From Pachypanchax playfairii (lineage: Eukaryota; Chordata; Actinopteri; Cyprinodontiformes; Aplocheilidae): DNA of 64,000 bases. The stretch is taken from positions 6,566,997-6,630,996 of the forward strand of contig SSNP01000006.1 of assembly GCA_006937955.1 (NCBI GenBank). Direction: 5' to 3'. A model generated the notes under the pieces. The model made no database searches and was not told the DNA's origin. It saw only the letters and a program-made list of their open reading frames with translations. Shown here in pieces: positions 1 through 24,700 of this stretch. Each line of letters begins with the position of its first letter. Position 1 is the stretch's first letter. The position numbers and the translations under genes were made by a program.

Positions 1-64
1 ATACACATCTATACTTAAGAAATAAACACAAAGTCCTAAAATGTGTATGAAATGGCCTCTTTAA
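1..64 (+). repeat. MITE family A, right-end fragment at window edge
   Basis: Matches the last 60 or so bases of the family (ACTTAAGAAATAA...GAAATGGCCTCTTTAA) and ends at TTAA 61-64. The rest lies outside the window. Confidence 0.7.
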
Positions 65-1783
65 GATGCAAATCCATCTAATCTGTGTGTCGATCTTTTC
101 CTCTTTCAAAAAAAACATGCAGAGGTGAAAAGTGTCGTTTGTCCTGAATTAACAGCGCTGTAACACAGCATTAGCTCATCTTCTTCCATTTGTTTTACTA
201 TCTGTGGACACAGGTCAAGATCATAGGAAAAATCTTCTCAAATCTCTCACAAGAGGCCCCGGGGCCCCATAACGTGGTGTTTTATTGGTTTCCTCTGATA
301 CCACCATGACAGTTTGAGAGCACTGATAGGTCATTCTGAATGGTCAGCTCTTTTATTTCCTCATTCTGTATGATTCAGCTGTGTCCTAAAAAATACACAT
401 TTTATTACAGCTGTTTTGTTTACAGTAAAATTTAATGTATTTATTATTTAGTTGTTAAGAAACAATAAATGAAAGGAGCTCTAATTGTGCATACTTGGGT
501 GTTGCTGACCTTTGTGGACTTTATGGGTCCCTTACAACTTGATCCCACCCGACCCTTTAAACATGTTGTTTGCAGCGATGAAAAGGGAGTATGAAATCAA
601 TAGATGAAGATTTTCCTGTCACGCCTTCTGTCATGCCTTCATGCACTTCATTGGAGACAAGTGTATTTTGATTGCTCTGGACTTTTAAAAGTTCATAAGC
701 CTGTTACAAGAAAACATTTTTCGAAACAAAATATAATAGAGTTTGACATATATAATGTATTTTAGTACAAACAAGGCGATTTCCAACGAGTTACTGGCCA
801 AAAACTTGCTAAAGAGCCGATATTGAACAGAGGATGATGTATCTCTTAGAACCCGTTTCATAACTTTGCTGGTTGTACTTCCTGTTTCATAAATACACAA
901 TATTCAGATACTCTTCATCTGCTGTAGATATTTTTTGGCTCTGGGACTTCTTTTTGTCTTTCACCATTCCACTTCCCTGTTTAGGTAAAAAAGAAACCAA
1001 GGAAACTTCAAAAGACCCATTAAAGGCTTGGAAAACAACTAACCGAGACCACTTACAGGATTACAAGAAAGTCTGGCACCACAAAATGTAGATTAAATAA
1101 ATTAGGAGCCATTTAAAACTTTTGGACATAACTGTATATTTGTATAATGAAAGATTAATGTTAGGTGGAATTTGTATTTTGCACATTCAAAACATAGAGA
1201 TTTTTCATAGAATAAAAGTAGTTTTACATTTGTATATATATTTACTTTTCAAAAAGTAATTTTGAGTTATTTAAAGTTATAATCTTGGTAAATACGCTTT
1301 TTATTATTTTAAACACTTTTTATGAAGCGTCCAAACGTGATTCTTCTATTTTGTGCATTGCTCCTTTAATAAAGCTCGAAGCCCCGCCTCTTTTCCGTTT
1401 CTACCTTTCCGCATAAGACTCGACTAATCAACACACCGATTCCCGATGTCCTCTCACGTTCATCTACGCATCACTGCATCAGCATTTGACTGCTCTGGCC
1501 TGGCTGTTGCTGTTTGTAGCTACTAAAAGCCTTAAATCATGCCCGGCGAGACAGCCGTTAAATTATTGTATTAATCGTGATTAAAAACACGTAGTTGTAT
1601 TTCTGAAAGTGTTCACAGACTGATAATATCCCCAACCCCGTTCACCGGGTTTTTATAACGGCTCTGTGAACTGCTTCTGTGCTCATCCGAGGCCTCGTCG
1701 CGAAAGTCTCCCTCAACCGTCCGGGGTTTCATGTTGAAGTCGTCTGGTTTTGGGGGCAGAACCGAGTGTTTTCCCGTCGGAAG
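65..1783. other. Upstream region and presumed 5' UTR of pik3c3
   Basis: AT-rich sequence with no coding exon that I recognise. The last 300 bases before the ATG at 1784 are richer in CpG and presumably hold the promoter and 5' UTR, but no core promoter element can be named with confidence. A lone T2-type MITE end (reverse complement of TTAAAGGAGCAATGC) sits near 1353-1367 without a visible partner. Confidence 0.4.
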
Positions 1784-14936
<13,153 letters not shown>

Positions 14937-15184
14937 ACAAAGCGGACGGGTGACATGAAGGCTGAACGTTCTGAAGCACACGATCGGACGGCTCTGACCC
15001 GTCGGACTTTTTGTGCGTTCATTTTTACGAGACGATGGAAGAAGAAACCCGGTGACACTGTAGAAAAAGGATGCACTGCCAACCTTCACTGCAAGATGGC
15101 AAAACAGGGACATGTAAATCTTTGTTTGCTCATGTATATATCCTGTACATTAATGACTGCGCGAGTGAATGAAACATGAGGCCA

Positions 15185-15190
15185 AATAAA
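15185..15190 (+). terminator. pik3c3: pik3c3 polyadenylation signal
   Basis: AATAAA lies about 250 bases after the TGA of pik3c3 (14934-14936) in a short 3' UTR. It is the first canonical signal downstream of the stop, so the transcript probably ends near 15200-15220. Confidence 0.7.
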
Positions 15191-15330
15191 ATGCTGTTAT
15201 GACTAAACGTTCCCAGCTCTGTGTTTTTACCCGTCTTCTGTTTATTTTCTCATCCGTTCGGCTCGCGCAGAGCCGCTGTGAGTGTTTATGGCATGTAACA
15301 TGTTTGAACACCCCTGTTGTCGATGCTGGG

Positions 15331-15383
15331 GGGGGGGGGGGGGGNNNNNNNNNNGGGGGGGGGGGGGGGGGGGGGGGGGGGGG
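15331..15383. other. Poly(G) tract containing an assembly gap
   Basis: Runs of G on both sides of ten N bases (15345-15354), about 120 bases beyond the inferred pik3c3 transcript end. True length unknown; open frames across it are artefacts. Confidence 0.9.
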
Positions 15384-15859
15384 TAGGAACAAGCTGAACC
15401 CTCTGAAGGTTAGTGAGTCACACAGAATGACTAATCATTTCCTGTCATCTGAACCAGAAGCCAGAACTGACGAGGTATCTGCTTGTGAAGCTTCTTGTGT
15501 GGCTGCAGTTTAAAACAAACATTTATTAAAATATTTAAAAAGTCTAAAAGTTTTCTAAAATGATTTCAGGTTTAAAGTAAAATCTGTATTTGTGGTTTTC
15601 AACATTTTGGGGGGAGTTTTTGGTCATTTGTCTGGTGGATTTTTCTAGTTAAAAGTCCTAGATTATTTTGATGAGTATTTGGTTTTAATGTGCCAAAAAA
15701 GTTTTTTGAGTTCTTAAACATTTAGATTTAGTTTTTCTATCAAAATGTCAGTGTTTTTTTTTTTTTTTTTTTTTAGGCGGGTAAAAGAACATTTATTTAA
15801 TCACCCGTTCTGTTTCTGTTCTGATGTCAGAACGAGTCTGACAGAGTATTTACTTTGAA

Positions 15860-16430
15860 ACAAGAGAAGTTTGATACACTCTTTTGTAAAATTGACTACA
15901 TTTATGGCACAACAGGTGACATCTGAAGTGTCCCAGAGTGTCATCAGCAGGTTGATACAGAGTGAAGTGGATGATCTTTGTTTACGTCCCACACTGATGA
16001 CACTTCACTGTGAACAGAGTCCTGTGGAACTAGATGATAACCGACGGAGCGGAGAGACACCAAGTGTCACATCAGACCATTTGAAACAGTTTATATCAGC
16101 GTGGTCTGTGTGCAGGAAGACGTACAAGGTACCTGAACACAACACCGTGTGACAGTGTGGACAGGTGTGTCCAGTCAGTCCAGAACTGTCCTACACTGTG
16201 TGACCAGCTCAAACTACTACTACTACTCATTAATCTGCTGCATGAAGAACACAGACCTTCTTTCATCTTCATGGACGACGATGTTCCAGCTCACTCTTGT
16301 CTCATCATTAGTGAACGTCTGCTGGAGACCGAGGGACCTGGACTTTCTCCAGACCTGAATCCCATGCGAGATCGAGACTCCGAACTCTCAACTGCAGAAC
16401 CTGAATGAACTGAGAGCCTTCAGACGAGTG
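15860..16430 (+). pseudogene. Decayed Tc1-like transposase
   Basis: Pieces in different frames resemble a Tc1 transposase. Near 16250 the frame reads FIFMDDDVPAHSC, followed by ERLLETEG and GLSPDLNPM, matching the second catalytic aspartate block and the pre-glutamate SPDLNP motif. The catalytic glutamate region is broken (MRDRDSE). Not intact. Confidence 0.6.
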
Positions 16431-17275
16431 GGACACCATGTCTCAGAGGACAGGAAGTCGACTTGTCAAGCTGTAACTGATGTTCAAGGTCACGTGACGC
16501 GTCACTGAGACATTGACATGTTTTGTTGTTGTTTACTCACCAGCTGTTGTTGATTTTGTCTCAATAAACAATAAATCACCATCACATGTTTCCTGCTGTC
16601 ATGATGTAACATCACTGCAGCGTCAACTGTTTATGTTTTCCATAACATTCACCTGAAAATCGAATATCCCAAACCCAAACTAGAAAATACATTGCATCCC
16701 AAAATTGTCCCCAAAATTTAATCCACAGTTAAATTTGACCATCGCCTAAAACATTCAATATTCTTGTTTTGGGGAGCAGTACATTCAGTAATATTTGGTT
16801 TATTTAAACAAAGTGTCAGAACGCTGTTATGTAAAAGATGAGCAGAGAAAACACCTGCTGACAAGTTGGTGAATCATTACAGATTCAAAGGTTGCAGAAT
16901 GACAAGATGCACCTAAAATCCAGGAAGGATCGAAACCGTGACAGTTACAGAGAATTTACAACAAATCAGAAGGACAAAAAGTAAATTGTGTTCTGCTCCT
17001 TGATGCTGGAGAAAACTCTGTGTAATCAGGTCCTGATTATGTAAGATAACTTTTTTTTTGTGCAGATTAATAAAAGCTGTTTCACAGACGTGTTGCAGGG
17101 CTTTGGTTTGCCCCCCCCCCCCGAGGTCTGGATGTACTCTGGAAAACTCTGAAGAGGGAACAAACAATGCTGGAAGGCCAAAGCCGCAAGTTCTCCCCGA
17201 TGGTGCGGAAAGAATGCAACACCAGCGAAACAGAAGGCAGAGAATAGAGATGTCAAGATGTTCCTTGTTTTCATG

Positions 17276-17277
<2 letters not shown>

Positions 17278-17315
<38 letters not shown>

Positions 17316-17632
17316 TTGTATTTCTGACCTCCTGGGGACCCGTTTCCTGACTTTTACTATCTTTCTGGGGTCCGAGGGTTCTTGTGGGGACCGAAGCCTG
17401 GTCCCCATGAGGGGGAATCCCCTTTTTAGGGTTAGGGGTTAGGTTTATAGGTATGGTGTGAATAGAGTTTTAGTTAGTCTTAGGGTTAGTTATAGATCAG
17501 TAATGGTTAAGGTTAGTAAAAGGGTTTGGGTTAGGTATAAATCTAGTTACTAAAATCAATGGAAGTCAATGGACGGTCCCCATATGGATAACAAAACATA
17601 CTTGTGTGTGTGTGTGTGTGGGTGTGTGTGTG
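17278..17632 (+). repeat. Microsatellite-bracketed interspersed repeat, copy 1
   Basis: About 290 bp between two (TG)n tracts (17278-17312 and 17603-17632). It contains CTCCTGGGGACCCGTTTCC, a run of degenerate GGGTTAGG-like units, and GGAAGTCAATGGACGGTCCC. Nearly identical to 42867-43238. Confidence 0.75.
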
Positions 17633-17940
17633 TCAAAGTCCAGGATAAGAGAGCAGCAAAGTTCTGAAAAGATAATAGTGAGTCAGAAACATATAAATAA
17701 ACCAAAGAGGGGAAAAAAGTTTTGTTATGCAGGAGCTGAAAGCAGCTCTGAGTTTAATCTGACTCATATCGAAGTGAAAAATTCTCCTGATTTTAAAGGT
17801 CAGGTCATCAAACAGAAGGTTGTGTGGTGACCTGCAGTTCACTTGATATGACAGATGTGCCTCTGGTTGTCACATCTATCTGAGTCTTTTACAGTAAATA
17901 TAAATCAGGTGAACAACGGTTTGTTTAAATTTTAACCAGT

Positions 17941-18559
17941 TTAAAGCTGCTATACTTCATTTGCATAACAAATTAGCTTAATGTGTTTTTTTTCATGCAC
18001 ATTAAAAACATTTTAACACAGCATGGAGAAAAATATGTTGTGAAGATTAAAAAAAAACGGAAAAGAATAATTAAGTGGTTCTCCCGTATTTGTCTAAAAA
18101 CATCAACCAACCAGATGGTTCGGTCCAAAAGAAATGATTGGACAGTCTCTCCTGCCGTACGGACTTCTGCATTTATTTGGCTTCTGTGCTCCTAAAAAAC
18201 TGAGACATATTACCGCAGAACACCACTGCTGGGAGTGTTCGCCGCTCTACCATGTCACAGCAGGAGAAACAGCCGCCGGCTGGTTCCACGTCAGGTTCAG
18301 GACAAAGTAACAATTAATGTCAGTTGTTTGTTGTTATATAGTTTTCACTTACCGGTGATTCCACCATGTTACGGTACTTGAATGAACTGCGGACCAGTGT
18401 CTTGCACTCGGTCCTCTTCTGGGGCTACGCGTGTTTCCAAACCTGGGGGGGGCGTGGCTTAGGAATTCTACCTGACGGGAGGGGCTGAGAGTTCTGAGTT
18501 TGTTTACATTTGTTGACATTCTAAGCTAGGCAATTTGAAATCGGGTATATCACCTTTAA
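17941..18559. repeat. T2/Kolobok-like MITE family F
   Basis: Ends TTAAAGCTGCTATACTTC and, on the other strand, TTAAAGGTGATATACCCG, TTAA at both borders, 619 bp. Single copy seen in this window. Confidence 0.65.
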
Positions 18560-18909
18560 CTGAAAGAAAAGTAGAATCTTTACTCGGAGAATCAAGAAGC
18601 TGTAAAGCTTTGACCACATGGCATTAAAGCTGTCTCTCTGGGGGTGCACGTCCACATGCACTGCAAATTAAACAAGACCCTCAGACAGAAAGTGGTTCAC
18701 CCTAAAGATAAAACACCCAAACACAAACATTTAATCTAATACATTTAATGAAGCATTAACACTTTGAAACAATCAAAGCTTTGAAACAGTATATCACAAC
18801 GTCTCATAATAGAACAATGGAGGGTCGGGTGTGCCAGTGACCCTTGTGACTTTAAAGGTTCTGTATCCTGCTATTTTACAGCTTCCAACATCTGTGATAG
18901 GCACATATA

Positions 18910-20511
18910 CAGTGGGGCAAAAAAGTATTTAGTCAGCCACCAATTGTGTAAGTTCTCCCACTTAAAAAGATCCGAGAGGCCTGTAATTTTCATCATAGGT
19001 ATACCTCAACTATGAGAGACAAAATGAGGAAAAAAAATCCAGAAAATCACATTGTCTGATTTTTAAAGAATTTATTTGCAAATTATGGTGGAAAATAAGT
19101 ATTTGGTCAATAACAAAAGTTAATCTCAATACTTTGTTATATAGCCTCTGTTGGCAATGACAGAGGTCAAACGTTTTCTGTAAGTCTTCACAAGGTTTTC
19201 ACACACTGTTGCTGGTATTTTGGCCCCTTCCTCCATGCAGATCTCCTCTAGAGCAGTGATGTTTTGGGGCTGACGCTGGGCAACACGGACTTTCAACTCC
19301 CTCCAGAGATTTTCTATGGGGTTGAGATCTGGAGACTGGCTAGGCCACTCCAGGACCTTGAAATGCTTCTTACGAAGCCACTCCTTCGTTGCCCGGGCGG
19401 TGTGTTTGGGATCATTGTCATGCTGAAAGACCCAGCCACGTCTCATTTTCAATGCCCTTGCTGATGGAAGGAGGTTTTCACTCAAAATCTTACGATACAT
19501 GGCCCCATTCATTCTTTCCTTTACACGGATCAGTCGTCCTGGTCCCCTTGCAGAAAAACAGCCCCAAAGCATGATGTTTCCACCCCCATGCTTTACAGTA
19601 GGTATGGTGTTCTTTGGATCCAACTCAGCATTCTTTCCCCTCCAAACACGACAAGTTGAGTTTCTACCAAAAAGTTCTATTTTGGTTTCATCTGACCATA
19701 TGATGTTCTCCCAATCCTCTTCTGGATCATCCAAATGCTCTCTAGCAAACCGCAGACGGGCCTGGACGTGTCCTGGCTTCAGCAGGGGGACACGTCTGGC
19801 ACTGCAGGATTTGAGTCCCTGGCGGCGTAGTGTGTTACTGATGGTAGCCTTTGTTACTTTGGTCTCAGCTCTCTGCAGGTCATTCACTAGGTCCCTCCGT
19901 GTGGTTCTGGGATTTTTGCTCACCGTTCTTGTGATCATTTTGACCCCACGGGGTGAGATCTTGTGTGGAGCCCCAGATCGAGGGAGATTATCAGTGGTCT
20001 TGTATGTCTTCCATTTTCTAATAATTGCTCCCACAGTTGATTTCTTCACACCAAGCTGCTTACCTATTGCAGATTCAGTCTTCCCAGCCTGGTGAAGGTC
20101 TACAATTTTGTTTCTGGTGTTCTTTGACAGCTCTTTGGTCTTGGCCATAGTGGAGTTTGGAGCGTGACTGTTTGAGGTTGTGGACAGGTGTCTTTTATAC
20201 TGATAACGAGTTCACACAGGTGCCATTAATACAGGTAACGAGTGGAGGACCGAGGAGCCTCTTAAAGAAGTTACAGGTCTGTGAAAGCCAGAAATCTTAC
20301 TTGTTTGTAGGTGACCAAATACTTATTTTCCACCATTATTTGCAAATAAATTCTTTAAAAATCAGACAATGTGATTTTCTGGATTTTTTGTCCTCATTTT
20401 GTCTCTCATAGTTGAGGTATACCTATGATGAAAATTACAGGCCTCTCTGATCTTTTTAAGTGGGAGAACTTACACAATTGGTGGCTGACAAAATACTTTT
20501 TTGCCCCACTG
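18910..20511 (-). mobile_element. Tc1-like DNA transposon, apparently intact, nested in a MITE
   Basis: A 1602-bp element flanked by TA duplications (18908-18909, 20512-20513). Terminal inverted repeats start CAGTGGGGCAAAAAAGTATT at both ends and extend, with few differences, for roughly 200 bp (about 18910-19110 against 20330-20511). It carries one uninterrupted transposase gene. Long, nearly matching repeats and an open frame suggest recent insertion. It lies inside the T2-type MITE at 18852-21019, whose halves rejoin cleanly when the element is removed. Confidence 0.95.
19126..20148 (-). CDS. Tc1 family transposase, DD34E, full length
   Basis: 340 aa with no stop or frameshift, the usual length for fish Tc1 transposases (about 340). 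The N-terminus (MAKTKELSKNTRNKIVDLHQ) begins a paired-type DNA-binding region with two helix-turn-helix parts. The catalytic triad is visible: D in WSDETKIELFG, D in QHDNDPKHT, and E in LNPIENLW, with 34 residues between the last two. The glycine-rich box GGGNIMLWGCF is present. The protein would cut and paste the element at TA sites. Whether it is still active cannot be seen from sequence. Confidence 0.96.
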   Translation of the reverse strand: MAKTKELSKNTRNKIVDLHQAGKTESAIGKQLGVKKSTVGAIIRKWKTYKTTDNLPRSGAPHKISPRGVKMITRTVSKNPRTTRRDLVNDLQRAETKVTKATISNTLRRQGLKSCSARRVPLLKPGHVQARLRFAREHLDDPEEDWENIIWSDETKIELFGRNSTCRVWRGKNAELDPKNTIPTVKHGGGNIMLWGCFSARGPGRLIRVKERMNGAMYRKILSENLLPSARALKMRRGWVFQHDNDPKHTARATKEWLRKKHFKVLEWPSQSPDLNPIENLWRELKVRVAQRQPQNITALEEICMEEGAKIPATVCENLVKTYRKRLTSVIANRGYITKY

Positions 20512-21748
20512 TATAATAAAATCTTATAACACCTTTAGTGTTATATAGTCTTCATTTGTCCTAAAATATACCTTATATTCTTGAGTTATTCTCAGACCAG
20601 GAAGTAAAACACTTGGTTTACCTAAAATCCCACCTCTCCTCCAGGCCCCCTCCTTGTGAGTGCTGCCCCTTGAGCTGCCTGAATAAATTCATGTAACTGT
20701 CACAGCCAAATGCACATTTTCACTGAGATATTTTTAGAAAGTAAAATCCTACAAAATGACGGTGCTTCTTGCTTCAGACTCTCGCAGCTCAGGGCGTGTG
20801 GGTTTAATCTGCAGGGGCACTTCCTGGTTTAACACTGTTACATCACTATGTTACAGTCAGTCGTTTTCCAGGAAAGAGTGAAGCAGCTGCAGGATTAATG
20901 AGAAATGTGTGAATTAAGCCAAAAACCACTCTGGGTTTATTTTTTTTAAATAAGGAAGTAGCATCACAACATGGTTAAAAGCTCAAAAAAGTGGATTTTG
21001 CATGATACAGGACCTTTAACCCGCCTATTAATACTGGAGTCAGAACAACTTCTACGTACATGTTCTGCAGATTTTCTTTAGTCACAAAGTTTATTATTAA
21101 TTATGTCTCAGTTTGTTCACAGTTTGAATCTGAATCCAGTTGTGGTGAATTCAGGAGTAACTGGGTCGTATTGGAGTCAGTTCCATCAGACATGAACTGG
21201 AAATGATCCTGATCTGTTTGCTTTTGTAGAGCTTTGATGTGACTTTTTAAAGCTGGTGCCACAAAAATGTAATTAAATTACCTGAGATCCGAACATGTTA
21301 AAGTTATGTTACTTGCCAGTAGCTTCTGTTCTTATGCATCAGTTTCTGTTCAGAATTAAACCATATCAATAAAACAATGTATTTAGTTAATTGTTGAATC
21401 TGACTCCTGACTTGAAACAGAAAGTGATAACACTGAGTAAATCTGTAGGTGTTTTACTTTGGTGACCTTGATTCAAATAATTCTGATGTGTTTCATTACG
21501 TAGAAACAAGGTTCAAACAAAACTTCCTGAAAAATCTCTGAGTCTTTTAGGAGTATAGTGTGTAATATAAGATTAACAAGATGGCTGCCAGGCGTCAGTC
21601 CTTCATGTTTCTTCAGAGGAGTTGGAATCAGGTGGGATACTGATATCAGAGTCCAGGCCTCCTTCTAGCTTTAGTCCTTCATTGTGTCACAACATGCTGC
21701 ACCTGCACTGAGGAGGTCACAGTGTTCGGGTCTGTAAGAGTTCATATT

Positions 21749-24700
21749 TCAGATGTGCAAGGTCAGGTTCTGGATGTGATCATCTGTGAACTCCAAGTGA
21801 ATGTCATGGGGATCAACCGGGTCCGACGTGGGAGGAACTAAAGAAACTGGATCATGGATTGATGTCTGAGGAAGAGAAAAGGTGAGAATACTTAATCAGT
21901 TGTGTAAAAACTGTTAAAAAAAAACATAACATGCAAAGTCAGTGGTTCTTAAACTTTTGAAAACAAGTTCAGCCTCAGAAAACAGTGTGTTCTCCAATTA
22001 CCAGTATTATGACAGATATTCAATAACAAGCTCATAGTTTTCTGCTCCAGATCCAAACTACTTTCCGTAATTCTCTGCTACCAGTTGATGCATTTCCAAC
22101 ACATGCCTAGGAACCTTTTGCAAGCATTAGTTTCTCAAAGGAACATCAGAGAAGGAGCTATACTTATTGCTATATAGTTATAGTTATAGCTATGTAGTTA
22201 TAGCTATATGGTAAATGGTAAATGGCGTGCACTTCTATAGCCCTTTAATTAGGTCCTATGACCCCCCCAGCTCTTCATACTACAGTTTTTTTGTCATTCA
22301 CACAGGAGAGGGTAGGGGCTAACACTCACACAACCCGATACGCAGATCGTGGGGCAACATGGGGTTCAGTGTCTTGCCCAAGGACACTTCGACATGTGCG
22401 GGGGAAGCCGGGATCAATCCACCAACCTTCAAGTCGGAGGACACCCGCTCTAACCACTGAGCCACAGTCGCCCCTTTATATATTTATATAGTTATAGCTA
22501 GTTATGTAGTTATAGTGATATAGTTATAGTTACATAATTATGTAGTTATAGCTATTGAGTTATAGTTATATAGTTATAGCTAGAGCTACATAGCTATAAC
22601 TACATAGCTAGCCGTTAGCAATTCAGTCCTGTTGGATTTAAACTCTATTTCTCTCAACTGAAAAATAAAGTTTACGAGAACATTAATATTAACATTTCAA
22701 ACTTTTACACAGAAACAGTTTAAAATGGTTGAAATATCCCTGTGGGCAGCACGTGTGACGCCCTGTTGCAGAGTTTAAGAACCATGGAGATAATTCATAC
22801 CGGTGTCTTGGGTTGATTTTCAGGGGTCGGTTCTGCACGTCTCAGTTTTTGCAGGAACAGAGAGAGAAGCAGTGAAAGGAACAGAGAAGACAAACCGATT
22901 CCAAGACACAGTATCAGGAGTGTCCCTGCAGGCATAAAACAGGATTATCCCTGCTGAGTTTGTTAAGTGAAATCAAGCTTATTTTCAATCTCTTTTTTAC
23001 CTGATTTGGACCTGGTTTGAACACATTTAGGAGCAGACTGTGGGGACGCTGCCATGGAGAAGGTTGGGAAGGAGAAGTTGGCCACAGCGCAGTAGTTCTT
23101 ACCCGCAGATAAACCTGAGAACTCCACAGTGGAGACTACTTCCTGGGTCCAAACCGTACGGCTCTTAATTACACAGACAATCACAAGCAGTTTTAAATAA
23201 ATGCTTATGTAGAATTTTATGTTTGTTTCTGTGGACTTTTCACCCTCTACATGTTAAAGATGTTTTAGAAAATAGCAGGTGTAAACTGTTATTGGTTGAT
23301 TGCTGGACCTGGTAGTCAGAGAGACTGAGCTCGTTGTACAAGGTCACTGTGGTCCAGGGGTCAATCAGCTGAGAGATGGGACAGCACACGTCACGAGAGC
23401 ACCTCCTATTGGCAGCACAGGGAAAGTGCACCTTCACTGACAGCTCGTCATCTTTCAAAGTGACTGAGACAGATGGAGGGCTGAAGGCTGGAAATGGACG
23501 GGGGAAGAAAAGAGTTAATTCATTTCACACCTCAAAACAGGTAACATCATCTAAAGCAGCAGATTCAGACCTGAAAACACCCACGACTCAATCATTAACA
23601 GGAAGATTCTCCTTCACTCTGTGACAAGTTTGAATCTGCTGCTTCACACACAAGCTGCAGACGGTTACTAACTGAAGTCACTGTAGTCAAATTTGTGCGG
23701 CTTGATCCAGATGGTGGAGCTCGGATCAAGGTGGACACCGAGGCGAATCATGTTGTACAGCTCAAAGTTTGAGAAGACCTGAGAGACATCACAGCTCTGG
23801 GATGAGATCCAGTTGCACCAGGGGACGTCCTGCCAGGGGTCCCTAAACCACAACAACACAACGCAGAGCTTTACTGTTCCACTTACTGCTAATCTGTTTA
23901 AAGAGGCCCTTCCATTAAAAACAGTTTTTCTGAGGTTTCTGTTGAATATTTTAGCTCCACAGGTGTTCTTACCTTCATAGTGGGTGTGAAAACAGGTCAA
24001 CAACTTCTCTTTCAGTTTTAATCTCTCAAACTACGCAGGTGGTGATAAAACCCGATTTCTCCTGAGTCCGTACGGCCTGTATCTGTTTCGTCACAACTCC
24101 TTTGTTCGTTAGTATTCATCAGTAGTTGAAACCATGCCTAGCATGCTGCTGGCTAAAAGCTGTTAGCATAAGATGTAGCAAACAGAAAGAGACTATGTGT
24201 GCTGTTGCCATGAGCAGCGGGGCAGGAAACAGTATACCTTGCTCTCATTGTTATCCAATCTGAGTCCAGCAATTTCGAATAATGAATATGAACGAGTTGC
24301 TGCCCGAAGCTAGCTGAATTTTGATGCTGACAGATTGAAAGGTCTGTTAATCAGTGTTTCCTGACGTTTTTTAGATATAAAATGTTTCATATTACTGGTT
24401 AATACTTAAGAAATAACCACAAATTCCTGAAATTTGTATGAAATGGCCTCTTTAAAGAAAACCTAAAACTGGATTAGTTATCAAGCACCAGAATTGTTTC
24501 CTCTGTTCTTGAAATGACTTCTAAAACTTTAGGTTCAGTGTATTTACACCTACAGAAGAAAAAGCTCCATGACAAAATATGAGATGAAGCTTGTACAAGC
24601 AGTTGTTGAATAACTGGCTGACCAATCAGAAGCAGAATTACCTCATCAGGAAGGCGTGGTCTTTAAAGAACCAGGAGCTTTTAAGAATATTGTGTTTTTT

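Larger units (their letters stand above)
18852..21019 (-). repeat. T2/Kolobok-like MITE family C, copy 1, interrupted by Tc1
   Basis: Ends are TTAAAGGTTCTGTATC and, on the other strand, TTAAAGGTCCTGTATCATGC, each with TTAA at the border. The interior matches the copy at 55379-55949 in opposite orientation, including the stretch around the block GCACTTCCTGGTTTAACA. The Tc1 element splits it at a TA; without the Tc1 it is about 570 bp. Confidence 0.85.

Noticed and set aside
17420..17535. Interstitial telomere-like GGGTTAGG units
   Set aside because: Units are degenerate and belong to the dispersed TG-bracketed repeat also found at 42867-43238, not to a telomeric array.
19499..20095. 198-aa plus-strand frame
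   Set aside because: Antisense shadow of the intact Tc1 transposase.
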